Below, piece by piece: positions 48,804 to 58,409 of a DNA stretch of 64,000 bases. Both the position numbers and the translations under genes were made by a program. This DNA is from Pediococcus ethanolidurans (lineage in GTDB: Bacteria; Bacillota; Bacilli; Lactobacillales; Lactobacillaceae), in contig NZ_JQBY01000009.1 in assembly GCF_001437405.1 (NCBI RefSeq), positions 1 through 64,000 on the forward strand, read 5' to 3'. The notes beneath the pieces are model-generated. The model had not been told where the DNA came from, searched no databases, and saw only the letters and a list, made by a program, of their open reading frames with translations. The stretch's first letter is position 1; each line of letters starts with the position of its first letter.

Positions 48804-48804
48804 A

Positions 48805-48990
48805 TTAGAAGCGTTTCTTGTTCTTGCGTTTTCTTGCAGCTTCTGATTTTAACTTGCGTTTAACACTTGGCTTTTCGTAGAATTCCCGTTTACGATATTC
48901 TTGTAATGTACCTGATTTAGAAACTGTACGTTTAAAGCGGCGAAGAGCGTCATCAAGTGACTCGTTTTTACGAACGACTGTTTTTGACAT
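48805..48990 (-). CDS. rpsU: 30S ribosomal protein S21
   Basis: 61 aa and strongly basic: [39 protein letters not shown], then a Lys/Arg tail. This is the standard S21, the last protein of the 30S platform, near the anti-Shine-Dalgarno. The start follows GGAGGGAGGGATTCAAA. It has its own strong promoter and terminator. Confidence 0.97.
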
Positions 48991-49058
48991 TTTGAATCCC
49001 TCCCTCCGAGCTCTAAAGTAACGACAAACTTATCTAATTAAATCTGCTGTTCTTTATT

Positions 49059-49087
49059 ATTATACATAACATAGATTTTTACGTCAA
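49059..49087 (-). promoter_or_regulatory. rpsU promoter
   Basis: TTGACG (-35, 49087-49082) and a perfect TATAAT (-10, 49064-49059) with a 17-base spacer on the minus strand; one of the best matches in the window. Confidence 0.88.
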
Positions 49088-49127
49088 CAAAACAATTCAG
49101 GTTTATTCAAATTCATTTGAAAAATCA

Positions 49128-49164
49128 TAAAACCGTTTTCATTCACGTCTCCGTATGGTAGACT
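49128..49164 (+). promoter_or_regulatory. yqfL promoter overlapping a cre (CcpA) site
   Basis: TTTTCA (-35, 49136-49141) and TAGACT (-10, 49159-49164) with 17 bases between. The reverse complement of 49128-49141, TGAAAACGGTTTTA, matches the cre consensus TGWAANCGNTNWCA at 13 of 14 positions and covers the -35, a repressing position. The -35 itself is only a 4 of 6 match, so the promoter is tentative. Confidence 0.55.
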
Positions 49165-49192
49165 TAACCTAAAAGGATGAGGGTGATTGATT

Positions 49193-50005
49193 ATGTCAAC
49201 AAAAGTATTTATAATTTCTGATTCAGTTGGTGAAACTGCGAATTCTGTTGCCAAAGCCGCTTCTGCACAATTTCCTAATGAAAAGTTTGAATTTGATCGT
49301 TATCCGTTTACACAGACAACATCTTTATTAGATGGTATCCTGAAACGTGCACAACGACAAAAAGCAGTGGTCTTCTCAACATTTGTTAATCCAGAGTTAA
49401 ATAAATTTGCTAAAGAGCAATGTGAACAAGCAAAAATTCTGTATTATGATGTTTTAACTCCTGCGATTTCTCTGTTTAAACAACAAACCGGTCAAGAAGC
49501 TGCCAATAAACCTGGCACGGTTCATAACTTAGATGAGGGCTACTTTGATAAAATTGCGGCCATGGAATTTGCTGTTACTTATGACGATGGCAAAGATCCG
49601 ACTGGTTTTTTAAAGGCGGATATTGTTCTTCTTGGTGTCTCAAGAACTTCAAAAACTCCACTTTCACTATACTTAGCTAATAAAGGTTTTAAAGTGGCTA
49701 ATCTCCCGCTTGTACCGCAAGCTTCAATTCCAGAAGAAATTTGGAAAGTAGATCCCAAAAAGATTTTTGGTTTAACGACAACACCAGAAGTTTTGAATGA
49801 TATTCGTCGACAACGAATGATTGCATATGGTTTGAATCCAGATTCATCCTATTCAAATACAGAAGGCATCAAATTAGAATTAGATTATGCCGATAAAATT
49901 TTCAAACGTTTGGGATGCTTAGTGATTAAAACCTCAAACAAATCTATTGAAGAGACAGCCACTCTAATCATGGAAAGTCTTGATGTGGACGTAAGCAAAG
50001 AATAA
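49193..50005 (+). CDS. bifunctional kinase/phosphorylase of PEP synthase or PPDK (YqfL, DUF299)
   Basis: 270 aa. It begins VFIISDSVGETANSVAKA, the DUF299 signature, and has the P-loop GVSRTSKT at 148-155. The family inactivates PEP synthase or pyruvate phosphate dikinase by ADP-dependent phosphorylation of a Thr beside the catalytic His, and reactivates it by phosphorolysis. The only such target in this window is PpsA, so it is probably a PSRP; sequence alone cannot separate PSRP from PDRP. The ATG at 49193 with GAGGGTG seven bases upstream is preferred over an in-frame TTG. It is a plus-strand single-gene unit with a cre-like site over its promoter. Confidence 0.92.
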   Translation: MSTKVFIISDSVGETANSVAKAASAQFPNEKFEFDRYPFTQTTSLLDGILKRAQRQKAVVFSTFVNPELNKFAKEQCEQAKILYYDVLTPAISLFKQQTGQEAANKPGTVHNLDEGYFDKIAAMEFAVTYDDGKDPTGFLKADIVLLGVSRTSKTPLSLYLANKGFKVANLPLVPQASIPEEIWKVDPKKIFGLTTTPEVLNDIRRQRMIAYGLNPDSSYSNTEGIKLELDYADKIFKRLGCLVIKTSNKSIEETATLIMESLDVDVSKE

Positions 50006-50027
50006 AAATGGACTAAAACAAAAATAA

Positions 50028-50060
50028 GTCTGAGAAAATTTACTTTCTCAGGCTTTTTTT
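50028..50060. terminator. bidirectional intrinsic terminator between yqfL and nfo
   Basis: GTCTGAGAAA and TTTCTCAGGC pair around ATTTAC, with seven Ts on plus and CTTATTTTT on minus. It ends both convergent transcripts. Confidence 0.88.
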
Positions 50061-50073
50061 ATGTCACTGTATT

Positions 50074-50994
50074 TTACTTTAGGAAAGCATCAAAGGCATT
50101 TTGTTCAAGGACATCAGAAACTAAACTAGGATTGAATTTCTGGGCATTTAACATGGCAATTTCATAGCCGTAAGGTGCATATTTTTTCTTAATATTCTCA
50201 GGATCGGCAATCCAAGGGGTTTCCATAATTTTCGGAACATCTTTTAATTGATCATAGTGAGCAATTTTATTAAGTGCTTCAAATCCAATTGTACCTAGTC
50301 CAAGATCAGCATGACGATCTTTATGACTTCCACGCGGATTTTTAGAATCATTCAAATGGATAACCTTTAAATAAGATAATCCAATTTTTTGATCAAATTC
50401 ATTTAGGACGTCATCAAAGTGATCGCGAACATCATAGCCCGCATCGTTAGTGTGACAAGTATCAAAACAAACGGAAATTTTGTCCTGTAATTGAATTCCT
50501 TTTATAATGGCAGCAATTTCAGTAAAATTCTTACCAACTTCTGTCCCCTTACCGGCCATTGTTTCGATGGCAATTTGGACGTGTTGATCTGCGGATAAAA
50601 TTTTATTTAAACCCTTTACAATTTGATCAATGGCAGCATCGGATCCGGCACCCACATGTGCTCCTGGATGCAGGACAATTTGACTAGCACCCAGAGCGTC
50701 AGCACGTTTAATTTCATCCCTTAAGAAATTAATGCCAAATTGAAAGCTTTCTGGCTTCAACGTATTCCCTAAATTGACAATATAAGGTGCATGAATAATC
50801 AAATTATGAAGTGAGTTTTCAGCCATAAGCTGTTTTCCTTCTGGAATTCGCAACTCGTCAATTGGTTTTCGGCGTGTATTTTGTGGTGCCCCGGTATAAA
50901 TCATAAAAGTATTAGCTTTATACGAAATGGCGGTCTCAACGGAACCTAAAAACATTTTAGGTGCTTTCATACTTACGTGCGAACCTAATAACAT
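50074..50994 (-). CDS. nfo: deoxyribonuclease IV (AP endonuclease)
   Basis: 306 aa. It cuts at abasic sites in base-excision repair. [11 protein letters not shown] at the start, [75 protein letters not shown] and METPW supply the usual His, Glu and Asp zinc ligands. It lies 12 bases after a tagF-like gene, ending an operon otherwise devoted to the envelope. Confidence 0.96.
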   Translation of the reverse strand: MLLGSHVSMKAPKMFLGSVETAISYKANTFMIYTGAPQNTRRKPIDELRIPEGKQLMAENSLHNLIIHAPYIVNLGNTLKPESFQFGINFLRDEIKRADALGASQIVLHPGAHVGAGSDAAIDQIVKGLNKILSADQHVQIAIETMAGKGTEVGKNFTEIAAIIKGIQLQDKISVCFDTCHTNDAGYDVRDHFDDVLNEFDQKIGLSYLKVIHLNDSKNPRGSHKDRHADLGLGTIGFEALNKIAHYDQLKDVPKIMETPWIADPENIKKKYAPYGYEIAMLNAQKFNPSLVSDVLEQNAFDAFLK

Positions 50995-51006
50995 GTTTAT
51001 CTCCTC

Positions 51007-52206
51007 CTAATTTGCAATGAGTTTCACAATTTGATTGGCTGCTGTACCATTTTCCCAACTCGTAAATTTTTCTTGAAAACGATCAAATCGATTATCGAAA
51101 TTTGAAAAAGCTCCTGCCTGCTCAAAGATTTTGAGTTGTTGATAGAATTCTGTTTGTTTAGTTACAATCGGTCCAGGACATTCTTCCAGATAATTAAAAT
51201 AGAATCCACGTAATTCAGTTGCATAATGAGTCAAATCATAAGGGAAAAATAACATTGGTCGTCGTAGATTTGCAAAATCAAACATCACTGATGAGTAATC
51301 CGTTATAAGTAAATCACTAATTAGGTAAAGTTGATTGATATCGGTATCAGCAAGAATTTTGACGCGTTTTTCAAAACCGCGAATATCAATATGATCCTTA
51401 ACCAAATAATGGGGTCTAATGATCAGAATCGTGTCTGGAGAAACAACTGAGAAAAAGGTTTTTAAATCAAATGGCAAATTAAATCGATATCGTCCTTTAT
51501 AAATGAAATCATCATCTCGCCATGTAGGTGCATATAAAATTACTTGCGTGGCATCTCGTCCCAGCAGAGTGCGTTTTAAATCATGAATGGTGCGTGAGTT
51601 GTTTTGTGAATATAAAACATCATTACGTGGGTACCCAGAACGAATAAACTTATTTTTAAACCCAAATGCTCGTTTAAAAATCTCTTCTGAATAAGCATTA
51701 GGAGCAATTAAATAATCCCATCTTGCCGCTTCTTTTATAAACTTCTTGTGATATTCTTCTGTAGTTGTTCCCGGGATTTCTACATTATCGATGTCAATTC
51801 CTAATTTTTTAAGTGGTGTTCCGTGCCAGGTCTGTATATATTGGGTACCGCGGTTTTTGTGCCACCATAATGGCATCCGAGAATTGAAAACCCAGTACTC
51901 AGCCCTTGCCACAACCCAAATCCATTTTATTGACCAACGCTTAAGCAATTGAATCTCTGGATTGGCTTTTTTCACTTTTGCAAATTGACTTCCCTTCACA
52001 CCAAAAAATAAGGAAGTTGTGTATTCAGGATGTGTTAAAACCAATTCATGATATATGGCTGCGGGATTATCACTGATATCGCGACCGTTAAAACTTTCAA
52101 AAATAATTAAATGGGATCTAATCGGTAAACGGATAAGGCATTCATTAATCAAAATCAAGAAATAGCGAACAAAAATTTTAATGAATTGGCCAAACTTATG
52201 AGTCAT
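51007..52206 (-). CDS. CDP-glycerol glycerophosphotransferase family protein (TagF/TarL-like)
   Basis: 399 aa. The catalytic core has YIQTWHGTPLKKLGID, the acceptor-site His region; LYAPTWRDDDFIY; LIIRPHYLVKDH; and LITDYSSVMFDFANLRRPMLFFPYDL, all hallmarks of the Tag/Tar transferases that add glycerol-phosphate to wall teichoic acid. The N terminus has a hydrophobic patch (about 8-30) for membrane association. No long polymerase extension is present. It begins one base after the stop codon of a second family member, so the two are probably made together. Whether it primes or polymerises cannot be settled. Confidence 0.85.
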   Translation of the reverse strand: MTHKFGQFIKIFVRYFLILINECLIRLPIRSHLIIFESFNGRDISDNPAAIYHELVLTHPEYTTSLFFGVKGSQFAKVKKANPEIQLLKRWSIKWIWVVARAEYWVFNSRMPLWWHKNRGTQYIQTWHGTPLKKLGIDIDNVEIPGTTTEEYHKKFIKEAARWDYLIAPNAYSEEIFKRAFGFKNKFIRSGYPRNDVLYSQNNSRTIHDLKRTLLGRDATQVILYAPTWRDDDFIYKGRYRFNLPFDLKTFFSVVSPDTILIIRPHYLVKDHIDIRGFEKRVKILADTDINQLYLISDLLITDYSSVMFDFANLRRPMLFFPYDLTHYATELRGFYFNYLEECPGPIVTKQTEFYQQLKIFEQAGAFSNFDNRFDRFQEKFTSWENGTAANQIVKLIAN

Positions 52207-53358
52207 TTAAATTTCACTCCGTTCCATTAAAAAGTTTATCGTCCGATCAGTTGCCTTACCATCATTAAATTCATTCCAGTTATTATTAATTTCTTTAATG
52301 ATATTTGTTTGATCTTTTGGATTAACTAAAAAATCAGACAGCTGCGGCACAGTTGAAATAATAATTGCATGAAACTCGTCGGAAAAATCATTTTGTAAGC
52401 CAACTGTTTTTTTGAACTTATTTTGATCAAAAGTAAATAAACCAATATGACGTGCATTATCAAGCAACGTATAATCAAACAAAATTGATGAGTAGTCTGT
52501 AATAAGTGTATCCGCCACAGTAAGGAGTTCATCTGTTGAGATTTTCGGATCAATTGAAGTGATGAAGGACGCTTTTTGTTCCCAGTATTTTTCCAAATCT
52601 TGTAAATGTGGATGCAATCTTAAAATTAAAACTGCATTTTGAGGTAACTTTAAGTTCTCAAAATTTGGTGCAAATGAGAACTGAACATCTTTTCGATATG
52701 TTGGCGCATACAAGATTAAACGCTTATCCTTCAATTTGGGATAGCTTTTAAAAAAATGCGTTCTTACCTGAGTCATCCATTCATTATTTTTAAATTTATC
52801 TGATCTTGGATAACCTAAAGTTCTCATCTGGTGACCATCAAGTCGATAATTTATCCGAAAAACACTAGCCATCTTTTGTGAACCAACGACAATATCATCT
52901 GTTGCATCATACACCTTCTGAAAGCGCGATTGAGCTGATAAACTACGTTGACTTGTTGAAGGATCACTAAACCCAAATTCCTTAATTGCACCGTTTGCAT
53001 GCCAAAGCTGAGTCACGCGCATCTGTTTTGTTTTCACAATAGCACCCATAAATGGAAAATAATTATCGATTAAAATCAATTTACTGCGCATTAACGTGGG
53101 AATGAGCTTTAAAAATAGTGAAAAACCATTATCAAATTTTATCAGCTGAGCATTTTCTAACTCGCTTAACTCTTTTGCATCTTTTTCAATTTTAGTTTGA
53201 TAAAAGATCGTGAGTTTTAAAGGCGCAACTCGCTGAGCTAATTTTATGACAAACTCATTATTATTACCAAAACTCATAAGATAGGTTATTTGCGTTTTTC
53301 TTTGCCCTGCAAATATCGAAGACCAAAGTCGAACGAGAAACATATAAATAGTCTTCAT
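52207..53358 (-). CDS. CDP-glycerol glycerophosphotransferase family protein (TagB-like)
   Basis: 383 aa, related to but well diverged from its downstream neighbour. QLWHANGAIKEFGF replaces the WHGTPLKK form, a pattern seen in TagB/TarB-type primases; LYAPTYRKDVQFSF, LILRLHPHLQD and LITDYSSILFDYTLLDN complete the family core. A primase role adding the first glycerol phosphate is plausible but inferred. It lies between yitT (17 bases) and the TagF-like gene (no gap). Confidence 0.82.
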   Translation of the reverse strand: MKTIYMFLVRLWSSIFAGQRKTQITYLMSFGNNNEFVIKLAQRVAPLKLTIFYQTKIEKDAKELSELENAQLIKFDNGFSLFLKLIPTLMRSKLILIDNYFPFMGAIVKTKQMRVTQLWHANGAIKEFGFSDPSTSQRSLSAQSRFQKVYDATDDIVVGSQKMASVFRINYRLDGHQMRTLGYPRSDKFKNNEWMTQVRTHFFKSYPKLKDKRLILYAPTYRKDVQFSFAPNFENLKLPQNAVLILRLHPHLQDLEKYWEQKASFITSIDPKISTDELLTVADTLITDYSSILFDYTLLDNARHIGLFTFDQNKFKKTVGLQNDFSDEFHAIIISTVPQLSDFLVNPKDQTNIIKEINNNWNEFNDGKATDRTINFLMERSEI

Positions 53359-53375
53359 TTCGATTGCTCCTTGAT

Positions 53376-54254
53376 TTAAAGTGACGGTTCATAAAAGTGC
53401 CCAAGGATTGTGACACTTCCAGAGATACTTACAAAAGCCTTTGGATCAGACTCTTTCATTGCCATCTCCAAATCACTCATCTCGTAGCGCGAAATAATGG
53501 TAAACAAAATGGTTTTTTGATGATGATTATAGGCACCTTCTGCACCGTGGACAATTGTAATTCCACGGCGAATATGGTTTTGAACACTATCAATTACGCT
53601 CTTGGGACGATCAGTCACAATCATCACCTGCATTTTTTGTTGTCTGGTATACGTCATATCCATAATTTTGGCATTTACAATTAAACCAATTGCGGAATAA
53701 AACGCATATGGCCAGCCATACACATAACCGGCAGCACAAACGATAAAGGCGTTAAAGACCATATTAATGGTTCCAATGCTTTTTCCGGTTCGTTTTCGTA
53801 AAACCATTCCCAAAATATCTAGTCCACCGGTTGACAGCCCGTTTTTTAAGGCCAAACCAGTTCCATATCCATTCACTGCCCCACCAAAAATTGCGCAAAT
53901 GATTGGATCCGTGGTTAATGTCATGGGGTGAAGGACTTTGATCATAATACTAGCTAAACCAACGGACAAAATTGTAAACAAGGTAAAACGATGGCCAATT
54001 TGTGCCCATGCTAAGAAAAACAAAGGTACATTTAAAACAAAGAGCATTAACGCGGTTGATAATCCAAATGGTAAATAATGATCACTTAGTGTGGAAATCA
54101 ACTGGGCAAAACCAGTAATTCCTGAGGCGTAAATTTTACCTGGCGTCCAGAAAAAATTCATCGCAATTGAAACTAAAATCGCATAAATAAAGGCGGTTCC
54201 AGCCAGCGCTGTATATTGATGACGTTTAGCAATTTTTTTAAACTGTTTATCCAT
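53376..54254 (-). CDS. YitT-family membrane protein, second copy
   Basis: 292 aa with about five membrane segments in residues 15-180 (NFFWTPGKIYASGITGFAQL; NGLSTGGLDILGMVLRKRTG) and a DUF2179 domain (about 205-285, RRGITIVHGAEGAYNHHQKTILFTIISRYEMSDLE). Function is unknown. It differs clearly from the plus-strand YitT at 11762-12637, so the two are old paralogues. It lies between msrA and the TagB-like gene with gaps of 9 and 17 bases. Confidence 0.9.
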   Translation of the reverse strand: MDKQFKKIAKRHQYTALAGTAFIYAILVSIAMNFFWTPGKIYASGITGFAQLISTLSDHYLPFGLSTALMLFVLNVPLFFLAWAQIGHRFTLFTILSVGLASIMIKVLHPMTLTTDPIICAIFGGAVNGYGTGLALKNGLSTGGLDILGMVLRKRTGKSIGTINMVFNAFIVCAAGYVYGWPYAFYSAIGLIVNAKIMDMTYTRQQKMQVMIVTDRPKSVIDSVQNHIRRGITIVHGAEGAYNHHQKTILFTIISRYEMSDLEMAMKESDPKAFVSISGSVTILGHFYEPSL

Positions 54255-54263
54255 GAAAAGTAA

Positions 54264-54794
54264 TTAATTCTCCTTTTCCCAGTGAGTTTTGATAAATGCT
54301 TCTCGTCCCCCAGCTTCTTGTTGTGCAAAGACGTCGGGATTTTTTTGATAGAAATCCTGGTGATAATCTTCAGCGGGATAGAAAGGTGCCACGTCCTCAA
54401 CTTTGGTCACAATTGGTTTATCAAACTGTTCACTAATTGCCAGTGCTTTGCGTGATTGTTCAGCAATTTGACGTTGCTCCGGACTGTTCACAAAAATAAC
54501 TGGTCGATAATTGTCACCACGGTCTTGAAATTGTCCCATTGCATCGGTTGGATCAGTTTGTTGCCAGTAAATTTGAACTAGTTGTTTATAAGACATAACT
54601 TCTGGATCAAAAGTGATTTTTACTGCTTCTGTGTGTCCAGTTGTATGTGATTTAACTTCTTCATAGGTGGGATTAACCGTATGACCACCGGTATAACCCG
54701 AAACTACCTTCTTGATTCCAGGTAAAGAATCAAAAGGCTGAACCATACACCAAAAACATCCACCTGCAAAAATTGCTGTTTCTTCTTTGCTCAT
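54264..54794 (-). CDS. msrA: peptide methionine sulfoxide reductase MsrA
   Basis: 176 aa. It repairs Met-S-sulfoxide. GGCFWC with the catalytic Cys13 is intact, followed by [31 protein letters not shown] and [10 protein letters not shown]. No MsrB domain is fused. The ATG at 54794 fits homologues, although CGGAG is 12 bases upstream; an earlier ATG sits on that ribosome binding site. It starts the msrA-yitT-tagB-tagF-nfo run. Confidence 0.95.
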   Translation of the reverse strand: MSKEETAIFAGGCFWCMVQPFDSLPGIKKVVSGYTGGHTVNPTYEEVKSHTTGHTEAVKITFDPEVMSYKQLVQIYWQQTDPTDAMGQFQDRGDNYRPVIFVNSPEQRQIAEQSRKALAISEQFDKPIVTKVEDVAPFYPAEDYHQDFYQKNPDVFAQQEAGGREAFIKTHWEKEN

Positions 54795-54896
54795 TTTATC
54801 CAACATCTCCGTTAACTTAATCTTATATCGCTGCATTCAGGTTATATAGTATCATAACCCCATTTTGTTTTCTGATTTTTTGATCAAAAAATTAAA

Positions 54897-54929
54897 ATCA
54901 GCCGGTAATTATGCATTACTCAGCTGATC
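54897..54929 (-). terminator. intrinsic terminator of hisS-aspS
   Basis: ATCAGCTG and CGGCTGAT pair, with a further GTAAT/ATTAC inner stem around GCAT(A), followed by TTTAATTTTTT on the minus strand. Confidence 0.78.
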
Positions 54930-54941
54930 GAAATTAGTTAA

Positions 54942-56732
54942 TTATTCATTTTCATTATTTTCATTTACTGAAAATAAATGTAACTCTTGTAGTTGTTTCT
55001 CTGCCACTGGTCGTGGTGCCGAAGTCATTGGCTCTACAGCCTTGGAGTTCTTTGGAAAGGCAATAACATCACGAATGTTATCACGCTTTGCTAGTAAACG
55101 GGCAAAACGATCTAGCCCAATTGCTAAACCACCATGTGGTGGAAAACCAGTATCTAGCGCATCTAAGAGATAACCAAAACTCTTTTCAGCTCGTTCTTTG
55201 GTAAATCCTAAAGCCTTGAGCATCCGTCCCTGAAGTTCACGGTTATGAATACGAATCGAACCACCACCAAGTTCCAAACCATTGAGGATAATATCATAGC
55301 TTTGTGCATGTGCTTTGTGAGGATCCTCATCATCATTCATCAGATAATGAACATCTTCTTCATTTGGCATAGTGAATGGATGATGTGCTGGTACCCAACG
55401 CGCGTCTCCCTCATCATATTCGAATAATGGCCAATCAACAACCCAAAGGTAAGCAAACTTGTCTTCTGGGATCATATCTTGTTCTTTGGCAATGGTAACA
55501 CGTAAATAAGCCAATGTATCTGCCACAACCTTTTTCCGGTCGGCCACAAACAACAATAAATCACCGCTCTTGGCTTCAGTAGCGCTTAAAATTTGATCAC
55601 GAACAGTGTCTTCTTTAAAGAATTTAGCAATCGGACCAGAAAAACTGTCGTCAGTAACTTTCAACCATGCAAGGCCTTTTGCACCAAAACGTTTGATATA
55701 TTCGGTATAGTTGTCAATTGCCTTTCGAGAATATAAGTTAGCCCCGCCAGGAACAGCGATTGCTTTAACTTGACCGCCATTAGCAATAGCACCTGAGAAA
55801 ACTTTGAATTCAGAATCTTTCATAATGGTCGATAAGTCTTTTAGCTCCATTCCAAAACGAACATCGGGTTGATCTGTGCCAAAACGTGCGATAGATTCAT
55901 TCCAAGTAATTCGATCAAATGGTAATTTGACGTCAATATCTAAGGTATCTTTCATAACCTTTGCAATTAGGCCTTCTGTCAAGTCCTGAATCTCTTCGGC
56001 ATCTAAGAAACTAGTTTCCATATCAATTTGTGTGAATTCTGGTTGACGGTCTCCACGTAAATCTTCGTCTCGGAAACATCGAGCAATCTGATAATAGCGA
56101 TCAAAACCAGCACCCATCAACAATTGTTTAAACAACTGTGGTGATTGTGGTAAAGCATAAAAATGACCAGGATAAAGCCGAGAAGGAACCAAATAATCTC
56201 GTGCACCTTCAGGGGTTGATTTCGTCAAATCGGGTGTTTCAATATCAATAAATCCCTGTGCATCAAAATAGCTGTGAACAGCTTGAGTGATACGATTACG
56301 AATCATTAAGCCACGCTGCATTTCTGGACGTCGTAAATCAAGATAACGATACTTAAGACGTAATTCATCTGAAACATTGATATTATCTTGAATATAGAAA
56401 GGCGGTGTCTTAGCTTTATTCAAAATTTTAGCTTCATGAACCTCTACTTCAACTTCGCCAGTCTTCATATTAGGATTAATTTCTTTTTCAGATCTGGGAA
56501 CAACTTTTCCGTTTATTTCGATGACATATTCACTACGTAATTCATCCGCAACGTTCAAAGCCGTTTCAGAAAATTCTTTACTGAAAACTAATTGAACAAT
56601 TCCTTCGCGATCACGCAAATCGATAAAAATAAGATTACCTAAATCACGTCGTTTTTGAACCCAGCCCTTTAAAACGACATCTTGATTTAAATACTGTTTA
56701 TTTACTAAACCAGCATAGGTTGTACGTTTCAT
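54942..56732 (-). CDS. aspS: aspartyl-tRNA synthetase
   Basis: 596 aa class IIb enzyme. The OB anticodon domain (1-110) contains [29 protein letters not shown]; the catalytic core has [42 protein letters not shown] (motif 2), the GAD insertion (about 300-410) and [13 protein letters not shown] (motif 3). Whether it also charges tRNA-Asn is not visible. It follows hisS by 15 bases and shares its T-box. Confidence 0.96.
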   Translation of the reverse strand: MKRTTYAGLVNKQYLNQDVVLKGWVQKRRDLGNLIFIDLRDREGIVQLVFSKEFSETALNVADELRSEYVIEINGKVVPRSEKEINPNMKTGEVEVEVHEAKILNKAKTPPFYIQDNINVSDELRLKYRYLDLRRPEMQRGLMIRNRITQAVHSYFDAQGFIDIETPDLTKSTPEGARDYLVPSRLYPGHFYALPQSPQLFKQLLMGAGFDRYYQIARCFRDEDLRGDRQPEFTQIDMETSFLDAEEIQDLTEGLIAKVMKDTLDIDVKLPFDRITWNESIARFGTDQPDVRFGMELKDLSTIMKDSEFKVFSGAIANGGQVKAIAVPGGANLYSRKAIDNYTEYIKRFGAKGLAWLKVTDDSFSGPIAKFFKEDTVRDQILSATEAKSGDLLLFVADRKKVVADTLAYLRVTIAKEQDMIPEDKFAYLWVVDWPLFEYDEGDARWVPAHHPFTMPNEEDVHYLMNDDEDPHKAHAQSYDIILNGLELGGGSIRIHNRELQGRMLKALGFTKERAEKSFGYLLDALDTGFPPHGGLAIGLDRFARLLAKRDNIRDVIAFPKNSKAVEPMTSAPRPVAEKQLQELHLFSVNENNENE

Positions 56733-56747
56733 AATTCTCTATCTCCC

Positions 56748-58040
56748 TTACTTTTCTAAAAATTTACCAAATAATTTTGGAAAGTTTTTATAAACATCTT
56801 CCAGTTTCACCTGTTGCTCATCACCAGTTGCCATGACTTTTAAGTTAACAACTTGTTTAGCTAACTCATCATTTCCAATGGTCATCACAATTTTGGCATT
56901 CAAACGATTAGCAGTTTTAAATTGGGACTTAGGTTTACGATTTAAGTAGTCTTGATCAGCACTAAATCCATATTCGCGAACTTTTTCAACAATTTTTAAA
57001 GTTTCGGCCTTAGTTTCATCACCAATTGCCACCACGTAAACGTCTAGATCATTTGTTTTAGGTAAAGCAGCATTTTGTGCCTGCATTAATAACAAGAGAC
57101 GCTCCACACCCAAACCAAATCCAATTCCTGGTGTCTCTGGACCGCCTAGTTCTTCAACCAGGCCATTATAACGTCCACCAGCACAAACGGTCACATCACC
57201 GTCTCCTAGGACCTTATCATGGGCCATAATTTCAAAGATTGTATGATTATAATAATCCAAGCCACGAACCATTGAAGATTCAACTTCATAAGGAATATTC
57301 AAATCACCCAAAAGTTGTTTAACAGTTTCAAAATGTTGCTTAGAATCATCACTTAGATAATCTAAAATAGATGGCGCATTAGCTACTAGTTTTTGATCAT
57401 TTTTATCCTTACTATCAAGAACTCGTAAAGGATTACGATGTAACCGTTCCTTAGAATCATCACTAAGCTCATCAAAGTGTGGCTCAAGATAGGCAATTAA
57501 TGCTTCTCGGTAGGCCTTTCTAGTTTCCTTGTCCCCTAAAGAATTAATAACTAGTTTAAAATTTTGAATACCTAGCTTTTTAAGTAAATGCATACCCATT
57601 GAAATTACTTCAACATCCAAGTTAGGACTTTCACTCCCAAAGGCTTCAACGCCAATTTGATGAAACTCACGAAGACGTCCTGATTGAGGCCGTTCATAAC
57701 GAAACATCGGTCCCATATAATAAAGTTTTACAGGTTTAATCTGTTCCGGTCCATAAAGTTTGTTTTCCACAAAGGCACGAACCACGCCGGCAGTTCCTTC
57801 CGGACGAAGGGTAATGTGGCGATCCCCTTTATCATGAAAATCATACATTTCCTTCGTCACAATATCTGAAGTATCCCCTGCACTTCGAGAAAAGACCTCG
57901 AAGTTTTCAAACATTGGCGTTCGAATTTCATTAAAACGATAATTTGCAAATAATTTTTTTGCCACATTTTCAATATAACTCCATGCAACAGCTTCTTCTG
58001 GTAAAATGTCAGCCGTTCCTTTTGGACGTTGGTATTTCAT
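56748..58040 (-). CDS. hisS: histidyl-tRNA synthetase
   Basis: 430 aa class IIa enzyme. It begins [16 protein letters not shown], has motif 2 with [20 protein letters not shown], the histidine-specific [16 protein letters not shown] and [17 protein letters not shown]-type block, and motif 3 [13 protein letters not shown], then the C-terminal anticodon domain (about 335-430). It follows AGGAGG and heads the hisS-aspS operon. Confidence 0.96.
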   Translation of the reverse strand: MKYQRPKGTADILPEEAVAWSYIENVAKKLFANYRFNEIRTPMFENFEVFSRSAGDTSDIVTKEMYDFHDKGDRHITLRPEGTAGVVRAFVENKLYGPEQIKPVKLYYMGPMFRYERPQSGRLREFHQIGVEAFGSESPNLDVEVISMGMHLLKKLGIQNFKLVINSLGDKETRKAYREALIAYLEPHFDELSDDSKERLHRNPLRVLDSKDKNDQKLVANAPSILDYLSDDSKQHFETVKQLLGDLNIPYEVESSMVRGLDYYNHTIFEIMAHDKVLGDGDVTVCAGGRYNGLVEELGGPETPGIGFGLGVERLLLLMQAQNAALPKTNDLDVYVVAIGDETKAETLKIVEKVREYGFSADQDYLNRKPKSQFKTANRLNAKIVMTIGNDELAKQVVNLKVMATGDEQQVKLEDVYKNFPKLFGKFLEK

Positions 58041-58079
58041 AGTAAAAACCTCCTATTGATATTCAAAACTTTTAAAAAT

Positions 58080-58290
58080 AAATAAAAAGCGCCCTTGTTT
58101 TCTACAAGGGCGCTCAGGCGCGGTACCACCTTAATTAAATTACTTATCTAGATAACGTATCACAACGGAATCTGATTTCAGATTCACCTCGAAAGTGTCT
58201 TTTAGCAGATCCCATACCCACTCACAGCAATGCTGGGCTCTCTGAAAAAGGTGACTGCCTACTATTTCTTTGTCTCTGGTTTTAATATTA
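58080..58290 (-). ncRNA. T-box leader of hisS-aspS with GACAC specifier region
   Basis: On the minus strand the leader contains AGAGAGCCCAGCA and GAGTGGGTATGG of Stem I, the 3' strand AAAAGACACTTTCG, a perfect Stem II-like hairpin (GAATCTG/CAGATTC), the T-box core AAGGTGGTACCGCG (about 58131-58118) and a strong terminator pairing AGCGCCCTTG with CAAGGGCGCT and a T-tract (58114-58080). GACAC at 58199-58195 contains both GAC (Asp) and CAC (His). This leader fills most of the 370-base gap between hisS and the amidase gene; the remainder holds two divergent promoters. Confidence 0.9.
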
Positions 58291-58301
58291 AACTACCATT
58301 A

Positions 58302-58330
58302 AAATTACTAAACTATCTCTGTCCTGTCAA
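58302..58330 (-). promoter_or_regulatory. hisS-aspS promoter
   Basis: A perfect TTGACA (-35, 58330-58325) and TAATTT (-10, 58307-58302) with a 17-base spacer on the minus strand. Confidence 0.75.
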
Positions 58331-58371
58331 GGGTTCTAAGATAATTATCCCATTTTAATGACCATCTGGTA

Positions 58372-58377
58372 TATAAT
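58372..58377 (+). promoter_or_regulatory. -10 box of the amidase gene
   Basis: A perfect TATAAT with an upstream TGG, 33 bases ahead of the start codon. No good -35 lies 16-18 bases upstream, so it may act as an extended -10 promoter. Confidence 0.45.
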
Positions 58378-58409
58378 AATTAAAAGAATCTGAAATACGG
58401 AGTATAAAT

